Shown: piece by piece, positions 44,804-53,646 of the stretch
Layout of the letters: each line of letters opens with the position of its first letter
Position numbering within the stretch: the first letter of the stretch is position 1
From: Agaricicola taiwanensis
Lineage (GTDB): Bacteria > Pseudomonadota > Alphaproteobacteria > Rhizobiales > Methylopilaceae
Length of the DNA: 64,000 nucleotides
Assembly (NCBI RefSeq): GCF_014635245.1
Contig: NZ_BMCP01000002.1
Coordinates: forward strand, 248,001 to 312,000
Direction: 5' to 3'
Notes under the pieces: generated by a model
Database searches by the model: none
What the model was told of the DNA's origin: nothing
What the model saw: the letters and a program-made list of their open reading frames with translations, nothing else
Program-made: the position numbers and the translations under genes

Positions 44804-45619
44804 ATGGCCGGAACGAACCGATCGGCAAAACGCCTCACCGGAGGCCCGGCCATCATCCTGGTCGAGCCCCAGCTCATGGAAAATGTCGGTGCGGCGGCGC
44901 GCGCCATGGCCAATTTCGGCCTTTCCGAACTGCGCCTCGTCGCGCCGCGCGATGAATTTCCCAGCCGGGCCGCCACCATGTTCGCGGCTGGCGGCGCTTA
45001 CGTTCTTGAAGAGGCCAAGGTCTTCGCCACGCTGGAGGAGGCGATTGCCGATATCTCCTATCTCGTCGCCACCACCGCCCGGGAACGTGGACAGGAAAAG
45101 CCGGTCGATGACGCGGAAGAGGGCGCCCGCCGCATCCGCGCCATGGAAGCAACGGGCGTCAAGGCCGGTATCCTGTTCGGCCGCGAGAAGTCCGGCCTCT
45201 CCAATGATGATGTTGCGCAGGCGGACCGCATCCTGACCTTCCCCGTCAATCCGGCCTATGCCTCGCTCAATCTTGCGCAGGCCGTGCTCCTGGTCGGCTA
45301 TTGCCTGATGCAGGCTTCCGGCGGCGAGATCCCCTATGAGACGCAGCCGCGCTCCCGGCCGGCGATCAAACAAGAGTTCAACGCGTTTTATGCGCATCTT
45401 GAGCAGGAGCTCGACGCCTCGGGCTTCTTCCGATCTCCGGAAAAGCGCGAGATCATGAGCCGTAACCTGCGCAACATCTTCCAGGGCCTGCAACTGACGC
45501 AGCAGGATCTGCGCACCCTTCACGGCGTGGTGGCTTCGCTGGTGGAGGGGCGCCCGGCCAAGGGCGAGCGTCGCGAGCGGCGTATCCTGAAGAACATGGA
45601 CAAGGCTGAGACCGAATAG
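44804..45619 (+). CDS. SpoU-family RNA methyltransferase (TrmJ-like)
   Basis: This is a SPOUT-class ribose methyltransferase of the TrmJ/LasT group, probably acting on tRNA position 32. The 271-residue product has motif 1 ([21 protein letters not shown]), motif 2 ([15 protein letters not shown]) and motif 3 ([21 protein letters not shown]), forming the trefoil-knot SAM site. The C-terminal helical part (about 170-255) matches TrmJ proteins. I chose the ATG at 44804, with AGGAG 8 nt upstream. It is divergent from icd. Confidence 0.88.
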   Translation: MAGTNRSAKRLTGGPAIILVEPQLMENVGAAARAMANFGLSELRLVAPRDEFPSRAATMFAAGGAYVLEEAKVFATLEEAIADISYLVATTARERGQEKPVDDAEEGARRIRAMEATGVKAGILFGREKSGLSNDDVAQADRILTFPVNPAYASLNLAQAVLLVGYCLMQASGGEIPYETQPRSRPAIKQEFNAFYAHLEQELDASGFFRSPEKREIMSRNLRNIFQGLQLTQQDLRTLHGVVASLVEGRPAKGERRERRILKNMDKAETE

Positions 45620-45684
45620 AAGCCGGGTTGGCGTGCTCGCCGCCGCGTGGTAATCGCGCGGTTCTTCCCCTCTGGAGATCCGGT

Positions 45685-46368
45685 ATGACCCAGGACGTTC
45701 TTATCGCCCCTTCGATTCTCGCGGCGGATTTCGCGCGGTTTGGCGAGGAGGTGCGCGCCGTCGACGAAGCGGGTGCCGACTGGATCCACGTGGATGTGAT
45801 GGACGGCCATTTCGTGCCGAATATCTCCTTCGGTCCCGAGGTGGTTCGGGCGATCCGCCCGCATACGAAGAAGCCGCTGGACGTCCACTTGATGATCGCG
45901 CCGGCTGATCCCTATCTGGATGCTTTCGCCAAGGCCGGGGCGGATGCCATCACCGTTCACGCCGAAGCGGGCCCGCATCTCGATCGTTCGCTGCAGGCCA
46001 TTCGCGCGCTCGGCAAGCGCGCCGGCGTCGCGCTCAATCCGGCAACGCCGGCCGAGGTCATCCGTTACGTGCTTGACCGCATCGACCTCGTCCTCGTCAT
46101 GACGGTCAATCCCGGCTTCGGCGGCCAGTCCTTCATCCAGCCGGTGGTCCCCAAAATCCGCGAGATACGCGACATGCTTGCGGGACGACCCGTGGACATC
46201 GTCATCGACGGGGGCGTGACGCCCGACACGGCAGGTGCCTGCGTCAAGGCCGGCGCCAATGTCCTGGTCGCCGGTTCCGCGGTCTATTCCGCCGGCGCCG
46301 AGCGTTACGGCGAGCGGATAGAGGCAATCCGCAAGGCCGGCTTGGCCGCGAACGCTGTGGCGGCCTGA
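45685..46368 (+). CDS. rpe: Ribulose-phosphate 3-epimerase
   Basis: Rpe interconverts ribulose 5-phosphate and xylulose 5-phosphate in the pentose-phosphate pathway. The 227-residue TIM barrel has [16 protein letters not shown], the signature [26 protein letters not shown] and [13 protein letters not shown]. The metal-binding His and Asp residues are present. I chose the ATG at 45685, with GGAG upstream. A strong terminator follows the gene. Confidence 0.96.
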   Translation: MTQDVLIAPSILAADFARFGEEVRAVDEAGADWIHVDVMDGHFVPNISFGPEVVRAIRPHTKKPLDVHLMIAPADPYLDAFAKAGADAITVHAEAGPHLDRSLQAIRALGKRAGVALNPATPAEVIRYVLDRIDLVLVMTVNPGFGGQSFIQPVVPKIREIRDMLAGRPVDIVIDGGVTPDTAGACVKAGANVLVAGSAVYSAGAERYGERIEAIRKAGLAANAVAA

Positions 46369-46381
46369 GTTCTCCTTTTCC

Positions 46382-46408
46382 GGAAGCGCGCCGGCGCTTC
46401 CCATTTTT
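46382..46408 (+). terminator. Rho-independent terminator after rpe
   Basis: A perfect 8-bp stem (GGAAGCGC / GCGCTTCC, GCCG loop) is followed by CATTTTT. It lies between rpe and purB, so purB probably has its own promoter or depends on read-through. Confidence 0.85.
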
Positions 46409-46428
46409 GATATTCAAGAGGTCTCTGA

Positions 46429-47736
46429 ATGGTCCCCCGTTACGCCCGCCCCGAGATGGTGTCGATCTGGTCGCAGGAGACCAAGTTCCGCATCTGGTTC
46501 GAGATCGAGGCTCATGCCTGTGACGCCCTGGCCGATCTTGGCGTGATCCCCAAGGAGGCGGCCAGGACCATCTGGGAGAAGGGCGGAGCCGCGACCTTCG
46601 ACGTGGAGCGGATCGACGAGATCGAGCGCGAGACCAAGCATGACGTCATCGCTTTCCTCACGCATCTTGCCGAATTCGTTGGACCGGACAGCCGCTTCGT
46701 CCATCAGGGCATGACGTCGTCAGACGTGCTGGACACCTGCCTCAACGTCCAGCTCGTCCGGGCGGCCGATCTCCTGATCGCCGATCTTGACCGGGTGCTG
46801 GCCGCGCTGGAGAAGCGCGCCTTCGAGCACAAGCTAACGCCGACCATAGGCCGCAGTCACGGCATTCACGCCGAGCCTGTGACCTTCGGGCTGAAGCTCG
46901 CCCAGGCCCACGTTGAGTTCCAGCGCAATCGCGCGCGGCTCGTCGCTGCACGGGAGGAAGTCGCCACCTGCGCCATCTCCGGTGCCGTCGGAACCTTCGC
47001 CAATATCGATCCGCGCGTGGAAGAACATGTCGCGGAGAAACTCGGCCTCAAGCCGGAGCCGGTATCGACCCAGGTCATCCCCCGCGATCGGCACGCGGCC
47101 TTCTTCGCGGCGCTGGCAGTGACCGCCTCTTCGGTGGAGCGCCTCGCCATCGAGATCCGCCACCTGCAGCGCACCGAGGTGCTGGAGGCGGAAGAGTACT
47201 TCTCGGCCGGGCAGAAGGGCTCGTCCGCCATGCCGCACAAGCGCAACCCCGTGCTGACGGAAAACCTCACGGGCCTTGCCCGGATGGTGCGCTCCTACGC
47301 CCTGCCGGCCATGGAAAACGTCGCCCTCTGGCATGAGCGCGACATCTCGCATTCCTCGGTCGAGCGGTTCATCGGGCCGGATGCCACCATCACGCTCGAT
47401 TTCGCGCTCAACCGCCTTGCCGGCGTCATCGAGAAGCTCCTGATCTATCCAGAGCGCATGCAGAAGAATCTCGATCTTCTCGGCGGTCTCGTCCATTCCC
47501 AACGCGTGCTGCTCGCGCTGACGCAGAAGGGCGTATCGCGCGAAGACGCCTACCGCCTGGTGCAGCGCAATGCTATGCCGGTCTGGCGGGGCGAGGGCGA
47601 TTTCATGAGTCTTCTCAAAGGCGACGCCGAGGTTTCTCAGAAGCTGTCGGAAGCGGAAATCGAGTCGCTCTTCAACCTCGACTTCCATTTCAAGCACGTC
47701 GACACGATCTTCCGTCGCGTGTTCGGCCGGGCCTGA
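46429..47736 (+). CDS. purB: Adenylosuccinate lyase
   Basis: PurB catalyses two steps of purine synthesis: cleavage of SAICAR and of adenylosuccinate. The 435-residue product has [16 protein letters not shown] near residue 90, the [16 protein letters not shown] segment near residue 140 holding the catalytic histidine, and the fumarase-superfamily signature [11 protein letters not shown] at about residues 265-275. The length is normal. It is followed 5 bp later by a small hydrolase gene and is in the same neighbourhood as purC, purS, purQ and purL. Confidence 0.97.
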   Translation: MVPRYARPEMVSIWSQETKFRIWFEIEAHACDALADLGVIPKEAARTIWEKGGAATFDVERIDEIERETKHDVIAFLTHLAEFVGPDSRFVHQGMTSSDVLDTCLNVQLVRAADLLIADLDRVLAALEKRAFEHKLTPTIGRSHGIHAEPVTFGLKLAQAHVEFQRNRARLVAAREEVATCAISGAVGTFANIDPRVEEHVAEKLGLKPEPVSTQVIPRDRHAAFFAALAVTASSVERLAIEIRHLQRTEVLEAEEYFSAGQKGSSAMPHKRNPVLTENLTGLARMVRSYALPAMENVALWHERDISHSSVERFIGPDATITLDFALNRLAGVIEKLLIYPERMQKNLDLLGGLVHSQRVLLALTQKGVSREDAYRLVQRNAMPVWRGEGDFMSLLKGDAEVSQKLSEAEIESLFNLDFHFKHVDTIFRRVFGRA

Positions 47737-47741
47737 CCTCC

Positions 47742-48293
47742 ATGCGCGCGGCGGATGCCGACATCCTGATGGTGCCAGGCTGGCAGAATTCCGGCCCCGA
47801 CCATTGGCAGAGCCGGTGGCAGGAGAAGTTGTCGACCGCCCGGCGGGTCGAACAGGACGACTGGGAGCAGCCGGTTCTCAGCCACTGGGCGGACCGGCTC
47901 GTGAGTGAGGTGAACACGTCCACCCGGCCGGTCGTGCTGGTCGCCCATAGCCTGGGCGTGCCAACGGTCGTTCACGCTGCACCGCGGTTCACGCCGGGCA
48001 AGGTCGCCGGGGCCTTTCTCGTCGCTCCGCCGGCGCCGGCCTTTCTGGCATCAGCGGGTAGCATCGACCCGGCCTTTGCCGCGATGCCCGAGGCGCCGTT
48101 GCCCTTCACAACGGTGCTGACCGTCAGCAGCAACGACGAATTCTGCGAACACGATGAAGCGGTGCGGCTTGGTACGCTTTGGGGCGCGGAAATCGCTCAG
48201 GCGGGCGAGGCAGGGCATATCAACGGGGCCAGCGGCCACGGCCCCTGGCCCGAAGGCATCCTGCGTTTCGCCGGCTTCATTTCGCGGCTCTGA
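47742..48293 (+). CDS. RBBP9/YdeN-family serine hydrolase
   Basis: This is a small alpha/beta hydrolase of 183 residues. It has an N-terminal MVPGWQNSGPDHWQSRW segment typical of the RBBP9/YdeN family, the nucleophile motif HSLGVP at about residues 69-74, an acid residue in SSNDEFC (near 127), and a catalytic-histidine region near GHGPWPEG. Substrates of bacterial members are mostly unknown. It follows purB by 5 bp and is convergent with an SH3-domain gene. Confidence 0.85.
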   Translation: MRAADADILMVPGWQNSGPDHWQSRWQEKLSTARRVEQDDWEQPVLSHWADRLVSEVNTSTRPVVLVAHSLGVPTVVHAAPRFTPGKVAGAFLVAPPAPAFLASAGSIDPAFAAMPEAPLPFTTVLTVSSNDEFCEHDEAVRLGTLWGAEIAQAGEAGHINGASGHGPWPEGILRFAGFISRL

Positions 48294-48305
48294 GCCGAGG
48301 CCTAG

Positions 48306-48854
48306 CTACGAGTTTGAGCCGTCGCGCTCATGCCTTTGCTGCGGGCTCATGCTATCACCGCCTCGAGAGCGATTGCGGCCGGATGGGTAAATCAGGCTAC
48401 CGCCAGGCCCAACCGTCACCGCCCCATCGCGGTTGGGGCGGCCGCCGCGCGAAGGCCGGCGATCACGATCATAGCGATCGCGATGACGGTCGCGACGATA
48501 GCGGTCGCGGTAGCGATAGTTGTTGGACCCGTAGTAGTAGCGGTCGACAAAATAGGGCGCGGGCGCAACGACAACAGGCGGCCGATAGACCGCGCGTGGC
48601 CCTCCTGTGGCAAGATAGGAGGCGCTGGCGAAGCCCTGACCGCCGCCGAAGTCGAGGCGGCACCAGGATCCGGCGCAACTGATGACTTCAACCGGCTCGC
48701 CGTCCCTCAGCGTCGTTATGACAGGGTAGCGTGTCCCGGGTCCGGACCGGACGTTCAGGTCCGCGGTGGCGTAGGCGGAATAAGCCTGCGCGTCGGCGGC
48801 CCAGACCGCCGACAGCAGCAGGACCGAAAGAAGGGTGGCGGTTCTGGCAACCAT
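48306..48854 (-). CDS. Secreted SH3-domain protein with Arg/Asp/Tyr-rich tail
   Basis: The 182-residue product has a signal peptide (about 1-24) and a bacterial SH3 domain (about 25-85; ADLNVRSGPGTRYPVI, SCAGSWCRLDF with a cysteine pair, GFASASYL). The C-terminal half is low complexity, dominated by Arg, Asp and Tyr (runs such as RDRYRRDRHRDRYDRDRR). SH3 domains of this type bind peptidoglycan. It is a paralogue of the next gene on the same strand (48934-49335), which lacks the charged tail. The function is unknown; a cell-envelope role is inferred. Confidence 0.75.
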   Translation of the reverse strand: MVARTATLLSVLLLSAVWAADAQAYSAYATADLNVRSGPGTRYPVITTLRDGEPVEVISCAGSWCRLDFGGGQGFASASYLATGGPRAVYRPPVVVAPAPYFVDRYYYGSNNYRYRDRYRRDRHRDRYDRDRRPSRGGRPNRDGAVTVGPGGSLIYPSGRNRSRGGDSMSPQQRHERDGSNS

Positions 48855-48933
48855 GGCTTTCAGCTCATAACAGCGCGTTCGCGCGAGAGATTTATGGAAA
48901 CGTTGCAGCCGCGCGAAAGGTTGCTGGCGACTG

Positions 48934-49335
48934 TCAGAAGCCGAAGAAGAGGCCGACGCCGCCTCCGCGATAATAGATCGGGGGATCGTAGTAAGGCACC
49001 GAGTAGATCACCGGGCCCGGAGGCGGAGGCGGGGGCGGCATCACGACCACGGGCGCCGGCGCATAACGGCGCGGGCCGCGATAGTCATATGCAAGGTAGG
49101 AGCGGCTGGCGAAGCCACCATAACCACGCCAGCCAATCTCACACCATGCGCCCTGGCAGTCGACCACCTCAACCATATCGCCACGCGGAATGGTCGCGAC
49201 CGGGGCATAGGCGGTGCCCGGCCCCTGACGGAGATTGAGGTCCGCCGTCACATTTGCGGGGACGGCGAGGGCGGAGGTCGCTGTCGCGAGCGATGTCGCG
49301 CCAGCGACGAGAAGATGTTTCAAGGACAAGGTCAT
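48934..49335 (-). CDS. Secreted SH3-domain protein with Pro-rich tail
   Basis: The 133-residue product has a signal peptide (about 1-25, ending SALA) and one SH3 domain (about 27-83; VTADLNLRQGPGTAYAPV, DCQGAWCEIGWRGYGGFASRSYLA). A Pro/Tyr/Gly-rich C-terminus includes a run of eight prolines. I chose the ATG at 49335, with AAGGGA upstream; the longer frame is not needed. It is a paralogue of the adjacent downstream SH3 gene, sharing the cysteine pair and the GFAS.SYLA ending. Confidence 0.75.
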   Translation of the reverse strand: MTLSLKHLLVAGATSLATATSALAVPANVTADLNLRQGPGTAYAPVATIPRGDMVEVVDCQGAWCEIGWRGYGGFASRSYLAYDYRGPRRYAPAPVVVMPPPPPPPGPVIYSVPYYDPPIYYRGGGVGLFFGF

Positions 49336-49418
49336 GACGCAAATCCCTTGGCCGGCAGGTCCGGCGCATGATGAGGATGATAACATTCCTGCGCCGGACT
49401 ATGTTGGAAACAAGGCTT

Positions 49419-49739
49419 TCAGCTGCTCTTCACTTCAAGGATCGCGCGGTCCATCAAATCGACCATGGTGCGCTGGATCTGGTGATCGGACTGCGTCACG
49501 CCGGCGGCATCGAAATCAGCGCGGATCTTGCGAAACACGTCATGGTCGCCAGCCTCTTCGAAATCGGCGTGGACCACCTCCTTGGCGTAGGCATCGGCTT
49601 CATCGCCACTCTTGCCGAGCTTCTCGGCGGCCCAAAGGCCAAGCAGGCGGTTGCGCCGGGCCGTGGCCTTGAAACGGAGTTCCTCGTCATGCGCGAACTG
49701 GCGTTCAAAGGTCTCTTCGCGCTTGTCGAACGTGGTCAT
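49419..49739 (-). CDS. DUF1476 protein (ATP synthase zeta-subunit family)
   Basis: The 106-residue helical protein begins MTTFDKREETFERQFAHDEE and has RRNRLLGLWAAEKLG, matching DUF1476. In Paracoccus a member of this family is the zeta subunit that inhibits the F1-ATPase. The N-terminal region carries the inhibitory sequence in that protein. Whether this copy inhibits ATP synthase here is inference. I chose the ATG at 49739, with GGGAG upstream. It is divergent from purC. Confidence 0.88.
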   Translation of the reverse strand: MTTFDKREETFERQFAHDEELRFKATARRNRLLGLWAAEKLGKSGDEADAYAKEVVHADFEEAGDHDVFRKIRADFDAAGVTQSDHQIQRTMVDLMDRAILEVKSS

Positions 49740-50007
49740 ATCCGTATGTCTCCCTATCGCCCCGCCCGTTGCGGCGGAATGGTCACTATCTTGCATAAAA
49801 CCCGGCATTCCCTAAATCAACGGAGCCTCACAAAGCGCGCGTCTTCGTGAAAGCTCTCATTGTCACGGGCGGTGCCTTCGGATAGGTTGCGCGCGCTCGG
49901 GCGGGGACGCGTGCTGGGCCGCTGCCGATTCCGGCGGCATGACCGGCATCTCAACAAGGAGCCTCGAGCGCCACGATATGGATTTCCTCAAGCCACGGTA
50001 TATGCCC

Positions 50008-50778
50008 ATGAATCGCCGCCGCCGCATTTACGAGGGCAAGGCGAAGATCCTCTATGAGGGTCCGGAACCTGGAACGCTCATTCAGCACTTCAAGGACGAT
50101 GCGACCGCGTTCAACGCGAAGAAGCATGAGGTCGTCGACGGCAAGGGTGTGCTGAACAACAGGATCTCGGAATATATCTTCCAGCACCTGAACGACATCG
50201 GAGTGCCGACCCACTTCATCCGCCGCCTCAACATGCGCGAGCAGCTGATCCGCGAAGTTGAGATCGTGCCCCTGGAGGTGGTGGTGCGCAACGTCGCCGC
50301 CGGTTCGCTGTCGACGCGCCTCGGCATCGAGGAAGGAACCCAGCTGCCCCGGTCGATCATCGAGTTCTACTACAAGAACGACGCGCTGAACGATCCCATG
50401 GTCTCCGAAGAGCACATCACCGCCTTCGGCTGGGCGACCCCGCAGGAGATCGACGACATCATGTCGCTGGCGATCCGCGTCAACGACTTCCTGTCCGGTC
50501 TGTTCCTCGGCGTCGGCATCCGCCTCGTCGACTTCAAGATGGAATGCGGCCGCCTCTGGGAGAACGAGATGGTACGCATCGTGCTGGCCGATGAGATCAG
50601 CCCGGATTCCTGCCGGTTGTGGGACATCAAGTCCAACGACAAGCTGGACAAGGACCGCTTCCGCCGCGACATGGGCGGCCTCGTTGAGGCCTATTCGGAG
50701 GTTGCCCGCCGTCTCGGCATCCTGTCGGAAAGCGATAATCCGCCGCCGACGGCCGGCCCTTCCCTGGTCAAGCACTAA
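50008..50778 (+). CDS. purC: SAICAR synthetase PurC
   Basis: PurC condenses CAIR with aspartate in de novo purine synthesis. The 256-residue product begins [20 protein letters not shown] and contains [24 protein letters not shown] and [15 protein letters not shown], all conserved in the family. I chose the ATG at 50008 by comparison with rhizobial proteins; ATGs at 49978 and 50002 are in frame. A hairpin terminator lies 33 bp after the stop, before purS. Confidence 0.95.
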   Translation: MNRRRRIYEGKAKILYEGPEPGTLIQHFKDDATAFNAKKHEVVDGKGVLNNRISEYIFQHLNDIGVPTHFIRRLNMREQLIREVEIVPLEVVVRNVAAGSLSTRLGIEEGTQLPRSIIEFYYKNDALNDPMVSEEHITAFGWATPQEIDDIMSLAIRVNDFLSGLFLGVGIRLVDFKMECGRLWENEMVRIVLADEISPDSCRLWDIKSNDKLDKDRFRRDMGGLVEAYSEVARRLGILSESDNPPPTAGPSLVKH

Positions 50779-50811
50779 AAGCTTTGCCAGGATTGGGCGA
50801 CGATGCTACCG

Positions 50812-50838
50812 CAGGGGCCAACTGGCCCCTGTTTTCTT
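50812..50838 (+). terminator. Terminator between purC and purS
   Basis: A perfect 8-bp stem (CAGGGGCC / GGCCCCTG, AACT loop) is followed by TTTTCTT. It would end purC transcripts or reduce read-through into purS-purQ. Confidence 0.8.
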
Positions 50839-50864
50839 AAAAGAACCATTCTCGAGAGCCGATC

Positions 50865-51116
50865 ATGAAAGCCCGCATCACCGTCACCCTGAAACCCAGC
50901 GTCCTGGATCCTCAGGGCAAGGCGATCGAAGGCGCGCTCGGCAGTCTCGGCTTTGCCGGTGTCGGCAGCGTGCGCCAGGGCAAGGTGTTCGACATCGAGC
51001 TCTCCGGCAGTGATCGCGCGGCCGCCGAAACACAGCTCAAGGCCATGAGCGAAAAGCTTCTCGCCAACACCGTGGTGGAAAATTACCGGGTCGAAATCCT
51101 GGATAACCACGCCTAA
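50865..51116 (+). CDS. purS: FGAM synthase subunit PurS
   Basis: PurS is the small bridging subunit of the three-part phosphoribosylformylglycinamidine synthase (PurS-PurQ-PurL). The 83-residue product begins MKARITVTLKPSVLDPQGKA and has KVFDIEL and NTVVENYRVEIL, typical for the family. It lies 15 bp before purQ. Confidence 0.95.
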   Translation: MKARITVTLKPSVLDPQGKAIEGALGSLGFAGVGSVRQGKVFDIELSGSDRAAAETQLKAMSEKLLANTVVENYRVEILDNHA

Positions 51117-51131
51117 ATCCGAGGTGATGCC

Positions 51132-51830
51132 ATGAAATCCGCCGTCGTTGTCTTTCCCGGTTCCAACCGTGAACATGACGCCGCCCGCGCCTTGAGGCTG
51201 GCGACGGGGCAGGAGGCCGCGATCGTCTGGCATGGGGACACATCGCTTCCTTCCGGGACGGACATCGTGGTGCTGCCGGGCGGCTTTTCCTATGGCGACT
51301 ATCTGCGCTGCGGCGCCATCGCCGGTCGGTCGCCCATCATGGACGCGGTGAAGGCCCATGCCGATCGCGGCGGCCTCGTGCTTGGCATCTGCAACGGCTT
51401 TCAGATCCTCTGCGAGGCGGGGCTGCTGCCGGGCGTGCTGATGCGCAACAAGGAAAAGCGCTTCGTCTGCAAGGTGACCAACCTGAAGGTGGAGCGCAAC
51501 GATACGCCCTTCACCCGCGCCTATGACAGGGGCCAGGTTCTGGCGATCCCCTGCGCGCACGGCGAGGGCAACTATCAGGCCGATGCGGAAACGCTGGCAC
51601 GGCTGGAAGGTGAGGGGCTCGTCGCCTTCCGTTACTGCGCCCCCGATGGCAGCATCGACGCCGGCTGGAACCATAACGGCTCTCTGAACGCGATCGCCGG
51701 CATCTATTCGCCGAAACTCAACGTGCTCGGCATGATGCCGCACCCGGAAAACCACGTGGATCCGGCGGTGGGGCCGACTGATGGCCTCGCCCTGTTCAAA
51801 AGCCTGTCGATGGTGCTTGAGAACGCTTAG
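51132..51830 (+). CDS. purQ: FGAM synthase glutaminase PurQ
   Basis: PurQ is the class I glutamine amidotransferase that supplies ammonia to PurL. The 232-residue product has [17 protein letters not shown], the oxyanion-hole region [15 protein letters not shown], the nucleophile Cys87 in GICNGFQIL, and the C-terminal His/Glu in [11 protein letters not shown]. It ends at a terminator shared with the convergent TadG-like gene. PurL, normally next, is displaced by about 3.5 kb. Confidence 0.97.
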   Translation: MKSAVVVFPGSNREHDAARALRLATGQEAAIVWHGDTSLPSGTDIVVLPGGFSYGDYLRCGAIAGRSPIMDAVKAHADRGGLVLGICNGFQILCEAGLLPGVLMRNKEKRFVCKVTNLKVERNDTPFTRAYDRGQVLAIPCAHGEGNYQADAETLARLEGEGLVAFRYCAPDGSIDAGWNHNGSLNAIAGIYSPKLNVLGMMPHPENHVDPAVGPTDGLALFKSLSMVLENA

Positions 51831-51848
51831 CGCCGCCGTGAGTGGCAA

Positions 51849-51884
51849 ACAAAAAGCCCGGCTCGCGCCGGGCTTTTTTGTTTC
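51849..51884. terminator. Bidirectional terminator after purQ
   Basis: A 6-bp GC stem (GCCCGG / CCGGGC) is flanked by AAAAA and TTTTTT runs, between the convergent purQ and TadG-like gene. Confidence 0.88.
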
Positions 51885-51894
51885 TAGCAGGAGG

Positions 51895-53175
51895 TCAGTT
51901 CGTCAGACGGATGTTGCCAATTTCCATCGCGATGTTGCGGAAGACACCGTCAAGCTCAGCAGCATTCTGAACATCGTAATATTTGCTGTCATCGGTCGCA
52001 CAATTGCGAAGCAGGTCAGCGTCGCCGTTGATCACCCGGATCGTGTAGATCTTGATGCCTTCCGATTTTGCGGTTGAGCAAGCGAGGGCTGTCCGCTGGT
52101 TCATGTCGTTGATACGAGCTGTTCCGCCCGGCAGGTGCGGTTCGGCATACTTCGTAACTCGATCCACGGTGTTGTCGCCGTCGGTGAGGACGATCATGAA
52201 TTTTTCCACCTCACGAGAGGCTGGCGCAGCGTTTGCGAAGATCCCCTCATCAGAAAGAGTCATCAATCCCCAGGAGACACCGAGGGTGATGTTCGTCGCA
52301 CCGACCGCGGGAAGAGAGCCGATGTCCTGCTTGAGTCTGCCGAAGTCGTTTGTCAGCGGCGTGATGGTTGCCGAGTTGCTCTCACACGTGCTCGCCCAGT
52401 GGCCTGTTTGGCGTAGAGAACTGCTGGAGGCCTTCTTGATCGTGGCATCGTAGTTACCGGCACGCTCGCGATTGCTCAGGCAGCCCCGCCAGGCACTGCG
52501 GGTCGTCGCTTGATATGCCGCGTCCTGATACTGAGGCCGGTTTTGGTAAGCGGGATCGTTCAATTCGGCGTAGAGCCAGTCGGAATTGCGGTACTTGGTG
52601 TCGATCCTCACCTGAGCATTGAATGGTACAACCGCGATACGAGCCGCATCCGTGGTGTATTCATTGCTTGCGAGGATGTCGACGAGACCCTTCGCGGCCT
52701 TCCTCATTTCGGCGATTTTGTTGCCCTTCATTGAGCCGGTAGTGTCCAGGACCATAGCCACTTCGATCTTCGTGCTTTTCCACTCAACCCGGGCCTCGGC
52801 CTTTACCGGCAGCGTTTCATAGCCCGGGACTATGGCCATCAAAGCGGTTGGCAAAGTTCCTTCGCCTTTCGCGACGACTGCCTTCTCGTCGCGCTCTACC
52901 TTGAATGAGCCGAACTCGAAGCTCGGCTGGCCGAGGTTCTGTTTGAAGAAGGCGTCCGTATATTTTTCGAACTCGTCGTCATTCATATTACCGGCTGCCT
53001 TTGCCGCAGCGACGGCTGCTGCATCGACGGCCGCCTGTAGTTCCGTGCGGGCATTGCTGACGCGGGTGTAGTCCACCGCGAGGCCCATTCCCATGATGGC
53101 CGGGGTTACCGCCAGGCCGAACAAGATCGCGATATTGCCGCGCTCATTTTTGCGGAAGCGGGAAAGCAGGGACAT
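51895..53175 (-). CDS. TadG-like protein with von Willebrand domain (copy 1)
   Basis: The 426-residue product has an N-terminal TadE/TadG-type region with a single transmembrane segment (NERGNIAILFGLAVTPAIMG, then LAVDYTRVSNARTELQAA). A vWA domain starts near residue 135, with the metal site DTTGSMKG and a later LTDGDN. It contains several cysteines and a Ser/Asn-rich insert (about 230-275). TadG-like proteins are linked to Flp/Tad pilus assembly or are secreted envelope proteins. No other tad genes are present. It is a paralogue of 53647-54879, and both share a duplicated promoter. Confidence 0.85.
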   Translation of the reverse strand: MSLLSRFRKNERGNIAILFGLAVTPAIMGMGLAVDYTRVSNARTELQAAVDAAAVAAAKAAGNMNDDEFEKYTDAFFKQNLGQPSFEFGSFKVERDEKAVVAKGEGTLPTALMAIVPGYETLPVKAEARVEWKSTKIEVAMVLDTTGSMKGNKIAEMRKAAKGLVDILASNEYTTDAARIAVVPFNAQVRIDTKYRNSDWLYAELNDPAYQNRPQYQDAAYQATTRSAWRGCLSNRERAGNYDATIKKASSSSLRQTGHWASTCESNSATITPLTNDFGRLKQDIGSLPAVGATNITLGVSWGLMTLSDEGIFANAAPASREVEKFMIVLTDGDNTVDRVTKYAEPHLPGGTARINDMNQRTALACSTAKSEGIKIYTIRVINGDADLLRNCATDDSKYYDVQNAAELDGVFRNIAMEIGNIRLTN

Positions 53176-53232
53176 CTCTGAACTCCACGTCTTTAAATTT
53201 CGTCAATATTTAATAGGTCGTTTATTTCTTAG

Positions 53233-53283
53233 ATGCATCTAAAATCCAATCTATTTACGATCGGCTTACGATCTTGGTAAATG
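53233..53283 (-). promoter_or_regulatory. Duplicated promoter element, copy 1
   Basis: In the transcription direction this reads CATTTACC-N15-TCGTAAATA-N6-ATTTTAGATGCAT, compatible with a TTTACC -35 and TAAATA -10 spaced by 18 bp. The same blocks with the same spacings occur before the second TadG-like gene. AGATGCATCT at 53231-53240 is a 10-bp palindrome. Confidence 0.55.
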
Positions 53284-53587
53284 TAGATTTACTATTGGTG
53301 CTGAATTTTATGCTTAATTCTGACTCCTGATGGGGGAATCGCTCAGTTTTCAGCTGGTTGTGATTGCCGGCTGCCAGCAGGTCTTCCGTCTGAGGCAGAC
53401 AGGCCGCTTTGGAGTTGGGAAAAGCGCGATCCCGAAATGGGACTGGATGCCCCGATTTGGTGCATTTTCTGCAGCGGCAAGCCTTTTGTGTATCTTGCGG
53501 ATATGGCTGCTTATGGGGGCGCTGCGGAGGCTTGCTCCGATCCGGGACAGACGGAATCGGCGTCTCCGCGGCGACCCCTGCGCCTCA

Positions 53588-53620
53588 AAATGAATGAGCA
53601 CCGGCGGATAGCCGGTGCTC
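53588..53620 (-). terminator. Terminator of the second TadG-like gene
   Basis: A perfect 10-bp inverted repeat (GAGCACCGGC / GCCGGTGCTC, 5-nt loop) is followed on the minus strand by ATTCATTTTG, 27 bp after the stop codon. Confidence 0.75.
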
Positions 53621-53646
53621 TGATCAGCGCGACGCGGTGGGGGCTA

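Larger units (their letters stand above)
53176..53646. other. Intergenic region between the two TadG-like genes
   Basis: This 471-bp stretch holds the promoter region of copy 1 (to about 53290) and the terminator of copy 2 (53588-53620). The middle part, about 53330-53590, has overlapping open frames on both strands with no recognisable protein, so I call no gene there. Confidence 0.6.

Noticed and set aside
50779..50864. A purine riboswitch between purC and purS
   Set aside because: The only structure is a simple 8-bp terminator hairpin; there is no aptamer-like junction.
53330..53593. Small overlapping open frames on both strands between the TadG-like genes
   Set aside because: Neither has family similarity, a good ribosome site or biased codon use; one ends inside the terminator of the neighbouring gene.
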